Below are positions 1 to 8,500 of a DNA stretch of 29,139 bases, one piece after another. Source of the stretch: a virus; IMG/VR virus record IMGVR_UViG_3300033388_004714, positions 1-29,139 of that record; one strand, 5' to 3'. The notes below the pieces were generated by a model. The model ran no database searches and was not told the DNA's origin. It was given only the letters and a program-made list of their open reading frames with translations. How positions within the stretch are numbered: the stretch's first letter is position 1; the number at the start of each line of letters is the position of its first letter. The translations under genes were made by a program, and so were the position numbers.

Positions 1-94
1 CATCTTGCATGTCTATTACAAATTGTTCATATGGAGGTACATTGAAAACTGTAGAGGCATTGCTGTATAATTTTTGTAATATTTCTTCATTCAT
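1..94 (-). CDS. N-terminus of a third internal virion/ejection-like protein (cut by window edge)
   Basis: Only the first 31 codons are inside the window; the frame runs off the left edge. The protein begins MNEEILQKLYSNASTVF and continues without a stop. It starts nine bases after the stop of the 773-residue gene, behind an A/T-rich leader (TTATTAATAATAAAAT before ATG), the same start context as its neighbours, so I take it as real. By position it would be the third and probably largest gene of the ejection module, comparable with T7 gp16. In crAss-like phages giant virion proteins, including a virion RNA polymerase, lie downstream of the tail genes, so that is another possibility. Nothing in the visible residues shows a function. 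Confidence 0.6.
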   Translation of the reverse strand, partial: MNEEILQKLYSNASTVFNVPPYEQFVIDMQD

Positions 95-103
95 ATTTTA
101 TTA

Positions 104-2425
104 TTAATAAGCTGGTGGCCTTCCACCTTTTCTCTCTGTAAATTCTGTATTTTTTGCTTCAGTTTTTTCTTGAGCTGCTTTTGATATTAACTTATCTAAG
201 TTGGTAAAAGTTGTGTTCTTATCTATTACCAGGTCTGTTACTCCTGCTATAGTTAATGTTTTACCCTTATATTTTACAATCAACATACCTGTCTCACCAT
301 TATATTCTATCGTACTTTTTGATTTTACCACATTTGATGGTAAATAAGCTTTAAATACCTTATTTATTGCTCCATCTATTTGTTTTTTTCTTTTTGCTCT
401 TCCAGCCGCAGTAGCATTTCCAGACCAAAAGAAATTAGGTAATGTTGTTGCAGGATCTACTCCTTGGACAGTTGGTACTATAGTCTCTCTTAAAGCATCT
501 TCACCAGTTATAGTTGGTATATCATCGCCTTCACCTCTAATTATAGCTTCTCCAGAAGATCTTATTTTATATGGCTCACGAGATGAATATGCTACACTAT
601 CCCCACCAACATATGTTTGTGGAATACCCTTTTCTTTAGCCTCAAGAATTTGAGCAGGAGTAATTGTAATACCCTTAGTTGCCTCTTCTATCTCTGCAGG
701 GGTAGGCTTATAATCTTCCTTATAATCAGAAGTTCCTTTTTTAGCTTCATTAGCGGCTATAGCTATTTTTGTAGCTGCATTATTTTTTAACATAGAAGTT
801 ATTTCCTTATCATCCATATCTCGTGCACTAACTTTTATAGTTTTAGCATTATCCCCAGTCTGATATGTCTCAAGAATATCCTCATAAGAATCACCATATG
901 GTGTTAATAGTTGGAATAATTGCCCCATCATATCTTTAGTGCTTCTTATCTTTCCATTAGCATCTTTTCTTTCTACAGGCTCGGTTCTTCCACTTTGGTA
1001 GGTAATAACAAGTTGATCTCCAACCCTTTTAATGCTATCTATTTTTTCATCTTTATTGGTTTTACCTTTATTTATATCTTGAATACCTCTTGCACTCGCA
1101 CTTGAAAATGCACTTAAGTCTCCAAGAACTATATCTTGAACTCTGGTTAAATAACCTATTTTCTTTTTATCCTCTTCACCTATAAGATAGTCTGCTTGGG
1201 TTTGTTTATCTTCTTTTGATTGTAGTGAAGGAGTAGTCATTTCAACTTTTTGATCTAATTGTTGATCCATTTCTCTTTTTACTTTGTTTACCACATGATC
1301 TAAAGCACCCTTTTTATCACTGAAGGTATAGGTAGGAGGTTGAGCATTAGGATCTACTAAAATCATAAACTTTTCAGCAAGACCAGGGTTTTCTCTTTTA
1401 AATTGTTCTACTGAGGTAGCAATTTTATATGCTCCTCCATTTCCTGCAGCAGCATTAGCTAATCCAGCAGCATCTACTGCATTAATATTTAAAACCATAT
1501 TTCCATTAGCATCTTCAGTATATGCTCCAGGTATAATCGTATTGGTTACATCTTTTACTACTGTATCATATTCAGCTGAGGTTTTTATTAATGACATTCC
1601 CTCTTCAGAAACAACATAATATCCTCTCTTATCTTTTGTGCCTACAGATCTAAGAGTAGCATCCATAAAAACACCAAATCGTTCATTTTCTAAATTTACT
1701 TGATAACCTATATCTGTTACAGCAGCATCTCCTTCATAACCAATTCTTTGGTTAATTGTATTAAAAGGCAAAAACATATCATTTTGAGTTTGAAAATTAG
1801 GCATCAACATCTTACAAGTTCCCGCTTTTTTATCGGCAGCTGAACATTTAGGATCTTCATATAATCTCACTTGATAAAGATCTCCCGCAGGACTCATTAT
1901 CATTTTAGTATTTTTTAAATTTCTAAAACCAAAAGTAGATTGGTTAATAGCCATTTCAGTTGCATTAGCCACATCTCCTTTTCCTAAATCTGAGTTTAAA
2001 GCTCGTATATTAGCCTTAGCTTCCGCCGCATCCCAATTTTTAGCAGCTATTCCCATATTAGCTATTTGTTCTTTGGCTTTATTCATCTTAACTTTCAACT
2101 CTCCAGGTGTGATGTCTCGGTTTTTTACCATCAGATTCCACTGCAACACTTGTGCTTTTAGAGCTGTAGCTCCTTCTAATACAAATGTTCCTAAAGATTG
2201 GTAGTCAGTTGCAAATTTATCAATACTGGATTGAACATCCTGAAATGTTGTTTCAATATCTTCTTTTCGTTTTGTTCTTGTTTCTGCCTCATCTGTAGCT
2301 ATCTTAGTTAAATCTACAGCGGCTTGTCCCCAGTCAACTACTGTTTTTTCAGCATCTTGAGCAACATAAGTGGAAAATTTTCCTCTCTGTATTTCTTGTA
2401 CGCCTTTTGGTTGTGTTAATGCCAT
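104..2425 (-). CDS. Probable internal virion (ejection) protein, 773 aa
   Basis: I do not recognise a named family. The protein is 773 residues, hydrophilic, with no signal peptide or membrane segment. The N-terminal 200 residues are mostly charged and probably helical. The middle (about 200-400) has a more globular look, including an isolated Cys pair in KCSAADKKAGTC. The C-terminus is rich in Lys and Thr and ends GGRPPAY. It follows a 212-residue Ala/Gln-rich protein and precedes another gene running out of the window. This small, medium, then further-gene order downstream of the tail genes, with sizes 212 and 773, parallels T7 gp14 (196 aa) and gp15 (747 aa), which are ejected into the host. 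The role is inferred from position and size only. Confidence 0.72.
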   Translation of the reverse strand: MALTQPKGVQEIQRGKFSTYVAQDAEKTVVDWGQAAVDLTKIATDEAETRTKRKEDIETTFQDVQSSIDKFATDYQSLGTFVLEGATALKAQVLQWNLMVKNRDITPGELKVKMNKAKEQIANMGIAAKNWDAAEAKANIRALNSDLGKGDVANATEMAINQSTFGFRNLKNTKMIMSPAGDLYQVRLYEDPKCSAADKKAGTCKMLMPNFQTQNDMFLPFNTINQRIGYEGDAAVTDIGYQVNLENERFGVFMDATLRSVGTKDKRGYYVVSEEGMSLIKTSAEYDTVVKDVTNTIIPGAYTEDANGNMVLNINAVDAAGLANAAAGNGGAYKIATSVEQFKRENPGLAEKFMILVDPNAQPPTYTFSDKKGALDHVVNKVKREMDQQLDQKVEMTTPSLQSKEDKQTQADYLIGEEDKKKIGYLTRVQDIVLGDLSAFSSASARGIQDINKGKTNKDEKIDSIKRVGDQLVITYQSGRTEPVERKDANGKIRSTKDMMGQLFQLLTPYGDSYEDILETYQTGDNAKTIKVSARDMDDKEITSMLKNNAATKIAIAANEAKKGTSDYKEDYKPTPAEIEEATKGITITPAQILEAKEKGIPQTYVGGDSVAYSSREPYKIRSSGEAIIRGEGDDIPTITGEDALRETIVPTVQGVDPATTLPNFFWSGNATAAGRAKRKKQIDGAINKVFKAYLPSNVVKSKSTIEYNGETGMLIVKYKGKTLTIAGVTDLVIDKNTTFTNLDKLISKAAQEKTEAKNTEFTERKGGRPPAY

Positions 2426-2440
2426 AGTTTTTTTATATAA

Positions 2441-3079
2441 TTAAGAGCCTGAATCATCACCCCATATCCCAGTATTTACCTTACCAAGTGCTTCTAATTG
2501 TTGCTGTTCAAGGGGGGATAGTGCTTCTGATGTAAATAATGGTTGTAAATATCCTACAGAAGAAGCAAATTGTCCTACTCCTTTAAAACCACTCTTCATA
2601 CTTTTTGCTCTTGCCTCTAACATATCTTTTTCTCTCTGTGACTCATCTTTCGATTGATCAACATCCATTCCAATAAGTCGAGCGTTTATTCCTTCTTTGG
2701 CATCTGCTTTCATTACAGCATTAGAATATAAATCTGATTGCATTCCTATACGTGTCTTTTCTGCACCTGCCGCGGCTACTGCCCCTACTCCTCCTATTCC
2801 TGCAGCTAAATTTCTTGCATCTCCTGTGGCTAAAGATTCAATTTGTTGTTGTTGAAGCGCCATGTTTTGTTCGTATTGTTGCCCAAATGCATCTAAAGGA
2901 ACATTAAGTCCTTCATAAAAGTTTTTCTGTGCATTTTTTCGAGCATTATCCATTAGCCTTTTAGATTCTGCACGTGCTTTGTCTGCTGCTTTTCTTTGTT
3001 TTGCGGCTTCTGAAAACGATTTAATTGCCGAGGCAGCACCTGTGGCTACTCCGATTAATGCTCCTGTTGTTACTGCCAT
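2441..3079 (-). CDS. Probable small ejection/internal virion protein, 212 aa
   Basis: This is an Ala-, Gly-, Gln- and Lys-rich protein. The N-terminus (residues 1-20) is Gly/Ala-rich and mildly hydrophobic (GALIGVATGAASAIKSF). It is followed by a strongly helical charged stretch (about 20-60), a Gln run near residue 75 (ALQQQQIESL), a second Gly/Ala-rich patch around 92-107, and a charged helix at about 140-165. Such alternation of amphipathic helices and Ala/Gly patches is usual in podovirus ejection proteins such as T7 gp14. It starts one base after the GNAT gene stop, on the same predicted transcript, and is followed after 15 bases by the 773-residue gene. The ejection role is inferred from composition and context. 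Confidence 0.68.
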   Translation of the reverse strand: MAVTTGALIGVATGAASAIKSFSEAAKQRKAADKARAESKRLMDNARKNAQKNFYEGLNVPLDAFGQQYEQNMALQQQQIESLATGDARNLAAGIGGVGAVAAAGAEKTRIGMQSDLYSNAVMKADAKEGINARLIGMDVDQSKDESQREKDMLEARAKSMKSGFKGVGQFASSVGYLQPLFTSEALSPLEQQQLEALGKVNTGIWGDDSGS

Positions 3080-3080
3080 A

Positions 3081-3491
3081 TTATAATATTTTAATCATTT
3101 CTTGTGTATATGTAGAGCCTTCAATATATCCTATTTTTTTATAAACATCTATTAAAGGTTTATTTTTAATTAAGGCATACACATATTTTTTGCCTAATTT
3201 TTTAGCATCATCAGTTATAGTTTTCACTAACAATTCTAATGCCTCTCTTCTTTTTTGTCTATCTTTATAATGTATGTTGGAAATAATCCAATCACACCAT
3301 ACAGCTTTGGAATTTGTGGTATACATAAATCCTGCACAAATAGGTACAGTATCCTCAAACACCATATATCCTCCAGTTCCTTCATGAGGCAAAAAATCCT
3401 TAGAAGGAGGTGTCCATCTCCACTCTTTCCACCACCCACATAAAACCTCTTCATAATCAGTGGTTTTAAGTGGATATATATTTAATTTCAT
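3081..3491 (-). CDS. GNAT-family N-acetyltransferase-like protein
   Basis: This 136-residue protein has the layout of a compact GNAT domain. The N-terminal strand-helix is followed by GWWKEWRWTPPSKDFLP, then the central strands GGYMVFEDTVPICAGFMYT. The likely acetyl-CoA-binding region is around KDRQKRREALELLVKTI, where the basic turn before the helix stands in for the usual Q/RxxGxG/A loop. The end, KYVYALIKNKPLIDVYKKIGY, matches the C-terminal GNAT pattern in which an Asn/Tyr-containing helix precedes a Gly-Tyr/Phe strand. The substrate is unknown; phage GNATs in structural operons may modify virion or host proteins. It has its own TATCTTTG box ending only eight bases before the ATG and heads the ejection-gene transcript. 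The canonical loop is weak, so this is a family-level call. Confidence 0.72.
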   Translation of the reverse strand: MKLNIYPLKTTDYEEVLCGWWKEWRWTPPSKDFLPHEGTGGYMVFEDTVPICAGFMYTTNSKAVWCDWIISNIHYKDRQKRREALELLVKTITDDAKKLGKKYVYALIKNKPLIDVYKKIGYIEGSTYTQEMIKIL

Positions 3492-3498
3492 TTAATAG

Positions 3499-3506
3499 CA
3501 AAGATA
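3499..3506 (-). promoter_or_regulatory. Bacteroidota-type -7 box TATCTTTG before the GNAT gene
   Basis: TATCTTTG on the minus strand matches the Bacteroidota -7 consensus TAnnTTTG. It lies in the 23-base gap between the tail gene stop (3515) and the GNAT start (3491). The G of the box is eight bases from the ATG, so a transcript starting at the usual distance would be leaderless or nearly so. No -33 TTTG is evident upstream. Confidence 0.5.
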
Positions 3507-3514
3507 ATAAAAAT

Positions 3515-4291
3515 CTATGGATAACTTTTCATCACACTGCTCCCTACAGAAAACAACTCTACAGCTGCATTGTTATCATTTGTTAGAGTAAATTCCATAT
3601 AATATCCTCGTGCTCCATGGGATTCAGCCACACTATCTTTTATTGACATGATAAAAGATAAATTAGGTGGAACTGCACCTAATGGAGGGCCAACAGTATC
3701 TACTGTAATAGAATAGTTAGGAGTAGTATTATCTACTGCGGTTACAGTTCCTGCAAATACAGGAGCACCTGCAGGAGGATTAGCAGTATAATAAAGTAAA
3801 TCTCCTATGCTTAATATTGTTCCAGGAGGATTAGCAAAACTTAAAATCGTAGCATTTGGTGGGCCTGCCACAGCATTACACGCTCCAATTCCATTTGCTG
3901 ATCTTTCTCTCCAATTAATTACCCCATCATTATTACGAATAAAGGAATACCATTCTCCTTCTTTTTGTACAAAATAAGTTTCTAACATTGATCCAGCACT
4001 CAAATCAGTTGTTAGAGCTGTACATGCCCAACTATCATCACTTTCATAAGATAAAGTTTTAAACAATTTTATACTTAATGTTGGTTCAGGATTAAAAACA
4101 CTGGTTATAGAAGATGATTCAAAATTTCCATAATAAGTATTTCTTAAATTACTTGTGTTATGTCTCCATAAATTACCTTGATCAAAAGTATAAAAATAAC
4201 TATTCATCCCTATCATAAAATCTGGATAAAAAGAGTAAAAGGAAGGCCATCCTTTTGATTGATCACTATATGTTAATGTATAATTTGCCAT
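3515..4291 (-). CDS. Conserved tail/virion protein, 258 aa
   Basis: The N-terminus carries a distinctive signature, SKGWPSFYSFYPDFMIGMNS followed by YFYTFDQGNLWRHN (residues 12-45), which I recall from structural proteins of Bacteroidota podoviruses; I cannot verify this here. A central insert (about 145-215) is Pro/Gly-rich with IGDLLYYTA and GTVTAVDNTT, resembling the small beta-domain in the connector gene. The C-terminus (about 228-258) ends with RGYYMEFTLTN and LFSVGSSVMKSYP. It lies 10 bases after the 403-residue tail gene and is the last gene before the promoter-like box of the GNAT transcript. A distal tail component is likely; the exact position in the virion is not shown by the sequence. 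Confidence 0.7.
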   Translation of the reverse strand: MANYTLTYSDQSKGWPSFYSFYPDFMIGMNSYFYTFDQGNLWRHNTSNLRNTYYGNFESSSITSVFNPEPTLSIKLFKTLSYESDDSWACTALTTDLSAGSMLETYFVQKEGEWYSFIRNNDGVINWRERSANGIGACNAVAGPPNATILSFANPPGTILSIGDLLYYTANPPAGAPVFAGTVTAVDNTTPNYSITVDTVGPPLGAVPPNLSFIMSIKDSVAESHGARGYYMEFTLTNDNNAAVELFSVGSSVMKSYP

Positions 4292-4301
4292 AATATTTTA
4301 T

Positions 4302-5513
4302 TTAAACACATGTGGTTACTGAAGCTATTTCTCCAAAACTGCTTGTTATTGTTAAAAACTTATTAATTGGTGTTCCAGTATTATCTATAAACCTATAATG
4401 GAATGTGGAAGTTAAAGGTGTCGTTCCTGCACTATCACTATAAGCAAAATCTCCAGCTTGAGGATATGTCCCTACACCAGTATGATAATAATTTTGATCT
4501 ATAGTTGTTGTACACACAGCACCAAAAGTTGTACCAACACTTGATGACCATGATTGTAAAGCAGTACATAAACTTTTCGTTACAAGAACACCATCAGTGA
4601 CTTGCAAAGCATAATCAGTTCCTCCAAATGTCGATTTATACCATCCATCAGCAAGTTTAGTGACTCCGTTAGCATCAGTAAAAATCCAATCATATATGGA
4701 TGGATGACCTGCTGATCCATTGACAGGAGCATTATAATAAGTAGTAGATGTTAAACTGGCACATGCCGCAACTTGGGAAGCTTCTACTGTTCCTACAGTA
4801 AATCCAGTTAAAGCCACTGGACATGTAGTAGCAATATTCCATCCTGTTCCAGCACAAGGCCCTTCGATTACAAATGTAGCTGTTGAAGGTGTAGCATTAG
4901 GTTTAGGAATAACCATAATACAATCACCTGGGCCATTTGTAGTTAAATCTACACCTCCTGCAGCTTGATTACTATATGGGCCTAAAGTTACTGGGACACC
5001 TTGATTTACAAAAGCCCCTGCTCCTGAATCATATAGAAATGATGCTCCTGAGACAGTAAGGGAATTACTACCCGAAGCATTTGTAAGAACTAAAGAACAA
5101 CCAGCACCTGAAGTTATTCTTCCAACAACTCCTTGTAAATATCCATAATCCACAGATGAATATTCGGAGACTGTAGCACCATCATATGTCCATGAGCATT
5201 TATCTGGAACATTGATAGGATCAAAGGTGATAATTACAGCACCAGTAGAATCTCCTAAATCAACTGTTAAAGTATATTTTCCTGTAGTTCCTGAACCACT
5301 TATTCCACTACCACAAGGCACAGAACAAGAAACACAACTCCCTGGTTGTAATAATACAGGAGAACTTGGGCCTCCAATAAGTTGTCTGCTAATTCCATTT
5401 TGACTATAATATCCATTAGGTGCAACAGTGGTTAATCCTGCATTGGTATATACCATAGTGGTATTAGCAAAACTAACTCCATCAAAATAATATGTTCCTA
5501 AAACTCCTGGCAT
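4302..5513 (-). CDS. Tail fibre/appendage protein with YY...C modules, 403 aa
   Basis: A Gly/Ser/Thr-rich, Cys-containing secreted-fibre-like protein. Three regions share the pattern aromatic pair, Gly-Asp or equivalent turn, VYT/IFT/YSD, Gly-Tyr, then a C-terminal strand usually ending in Cys. They are residues 7-60 (TYYFDG...VYTNAG...NGYY), 258-316 (TYYNAP...WIFTDANG...GWYK...C316) and 341-402 (NYYHTG...GDFAYSDSAG...TTC402). A Cys-rich middle (60-67, CVSCSVPC) links the first to the rest. The same module ends the 1589-residue protein directly upstream in the operon and the 164-residue protein at 25272-25766. It lies 10 bases after the 1589-residue gene. A surface-exposed, host- or glycan-binding role is inferred; no enzymatic motif was seen. 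Confidence 0.7.
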   Translation of the reverse strand: MPGVLGTYYFDGVSFANTTMVYTNAGLTTVAPNGYYSQNGISRQLIGGPSSPVLLQPGSCVSCSVPCGSGISGSGTTGKYTLTVDLGDSTGAVIITFDPINVPDKCSWTYDGATVSEYSSVDYGYLQGVVGRITSGAGCSLVLTNASGSNSLTVSGASFLYDSGAGAFVNQGVPVTLGPYSNQAAGGVDLTTNGPGDCIMVIPKPNATPSTATFVIEGPCAGTGWNIATTCPVALTGFTVGTVEASQVAACASLTSTTYYNAPVNGSAGHPSIYDWIFTDANGVTKLADGWYKSTFGGTDYALQVTDGVLVTKSLCTALQSWSSSVGTTFGAVCTTTIDQNYYHTGVGTYPQAGDFAYSDSAGTTPLTSTFHYRFIDNTGTPINKFLTITSSFGEIASVTTCV

Positions 5514-5523
5514 AATTTTTTAT

Positions 5524-8500
5524 TTAACATGTTCCTATTTGTATTACTATTCCATCACTATTTACTCTTATATATCCACTTGTATACTTATACCACCCCG
5601 CTGTTAATGTAGTTGTTGTATCACAAATTGTAGAACTATACACAATACTTCCCACCACTGGATATGTTGTTGGGGTAACACTATTAAGAAAATAATAGGA
5701 TTGTGTTAATGGTTGATCACATGCTACACCAATAGACGGATGTACTGTACTTGAATCATAGGCGGTACATGTATAAGTACAATCACAACAAGCCTCCGTA
5801 ACATCTGTGCTATAACACAATGGTTGCCCAGATTGAGTTCTAAAATCATACACCAAATATAAGTATTGATTTCCAATTGGTAAAGAGAATGCTGGAGTAG
5901 TTGATGGTGTCACCGATCCTCTATAAACATCTGGAGCTGGAGAAGTAATTAATCCTGGTAGAATATCAGAGGCTGAACCAGTCAATGTATTAATATCCGC
6001 TACATTATTTGCATATAAGGTATTGCTTGAAAGAAAACTAAATTTATAAGCTGTATTGCCTACATCATAATCATCTGTTCCAATTTTATTTGATTGCATA
6101 AAGAAATCTACTCCATCATAAGGAAATACTCCTATTGATCTAATTCCAGTTTGTGAATCAAAAAGAGATGCCACCGTTGAACTACTTCCAAATACTGCTT
6201 GAGTACTTGCTGTAGGGCTAATTGTAGTGGTATTATTCCATCCATATTCTACATGTATTAAATTATCTACATTTGATCCTGAATTTAAAACTACTTGTAT
6301 CACAGTAATAGCAGTTTCAGTTGGACAGTTTGCTTCTAATGTATATGAAGCTGAGGTACTTGCTGCAGGTGTTACAGTAATATCCGCGGTAGTTGGTGTA
6401 TTTAAAGATTTACTAAAAGTATAATTTCCAGTAGTATTAACTATTGTTACTGGAGTTCCTGCCACCCCATTCCATGTTCCTGTAATCGTTACACTTCCTG
6501 TAACCGTAAATGTAACCGTTGTGGTTGTATCAATAACTTGACCAAAATCAAAAGTAAATGTTTTGGCGGTGCTTGTGGATGAAATGTGTATAGATTGTCC
6601 ACATGGGATAGGTATAGAGGGAACTGGGACTTCTACATCATTTGTACTGAGCACATATTCATCCATGTATGGATCATAAGCACCTAATTTTTGTGTGGTT
6701 AAGGCTGTACTAAATTCATCTCTAAACCAGGATCTCATTCCAGTATCTGAAATAACGGTTACTTCATCACTCTTCAGACTCGCACCAGTTAATTTTATAA
6801 CCGCTCCTCGTTTGGTGTCGGTAAAAAATACATTACTTCCCCACTGAATAAAGCTTTCTGGATTAAAACTTATACCATAATCTTCTATGCGGGCTATTTG
6901 TGTCCCTAAAATTTGGGGAATTGAAGCAATAGCCCCTCCTCCTGTTGCATCAGAAAGTAAATTTTTATTAGTTAAAATATAAGAAATTTTATCTTCTTGT
7001 AAAATCAAAATATCAGTTTCACGCGAATGTAGTTTCATAACTGGGCCATAATTTTGCTCTAAATCTTTGAAATTAGCTAACCCTAAATTAAATTCATTTA
7101 AATTATTCAATCCACTATTACTACTAAAAACACCACTATATGTCAGTCCCGCAAACCTATCGGCTTCTTTATAGTCTTGATTGGATACAGCTAATGTTCG
7201 TTGTCCCATTACAAGACTTTTAGCCGCTAATTTATCTTCTATTTTATAACTTTCTACTCCATTCCCAAAAGCATAACAATCCATAAAAGGTAATAATACT
7301 ATGGCATCTGCCGAAGCAGTTTGAGATTGATCTCCATCGGCAGTTCCTGCTTGATGATACCCTCCTGTAATAGAATAATCTTGTGAAGCATCATAAAAAA
7401 TATCTGCATTAGCATCTGCAGGCTCTGTCTCAAAAACAAATAAATTATTGGCACGTGTAACTGTTATTTCCATTTCAATTTTCGAGTACCCATTTTTTCC
7501 TAAAAAAGTCTTACACCCAGGGATTCCATTTTTAAAACACATATACATTGGTAGAGTTGCATCAATTGTTCCTGTATATCCTGGTTGCCAAAATTGTAAT
7601 ACAGGACGCCATTGGCTAACGGGCATAGCATATGCAGCAGCATCTGATGATCCTACGGGTATATCCGAAGTGGCGGCATCATAAATAACAGAATCAAAAT
7701 ATGGTGCATTAGTTTCATCAGTTGATGACCAATTTCCAGTTGAAATATCTATATTATCTCCCACAAACCAATCATACATATTTGTATAATCTTGAGAAGC
7801 TATAAATTGTCTATCCCATTCATAAGCAAAAGCCTCACATCCCCTCCCCCCTTCACTTCTCCCAAAAAAAATCCTTATATCAATAATAGATCCCTCTGGA
7901 ACAGTATATATTGCATAGGTATCTACTGCAGGTGGGCCTGGATCAGTTGTTGTTGTGAAAATTGGATAGCCCACAAATGGCCTTCTCCAGCTCTCATTAT
8001 CTGACTTATATTTTTTTTCTCCCAAATCTATTACACTATTCTCACCCTCTAAAATTGTAACATTAAAATTTTGACTTTTAATAATCATATATAACCCTGG
8101 AACTTGATGAGAATCTTCTCCTAATTCATTTAAATTTGATAAAAAATCCTCTCCTTCGGCAACAATATCTAAAACCTCACAGGTAGAAAGCTTAAGTAAA
8201 GCACCATTTGCATCTCTTTTAACAATAAGTTTTTGCCCTTTTTCAGCTTTATTTTGATTATCTCCTTCTAACTTAAAATATACATTATTATTAGATGGTC
8301 GAATATATATAAAATTAGAATATATAGTTTCATATCCTGTTTTACTGGGCTTTACTACCATTTTATAGCGAGATGCCCATGATGGAGGTAAACTACTAAT
8401 AGTACATTGTATCTGATTTTTACTCGTACTGTTTTCTGTAGGAATAAAAATAGTGTTATACTCGGACACCAAAACTGTAGAAGCTCGAGCATAGTCATCC

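Noticed and set aside
3236-3454. Alternative open frames on both strands inside the GNAT gene
   Set aside because: They overlap a recognisable GNAT domain with good start context and show no domain or leader of their own.
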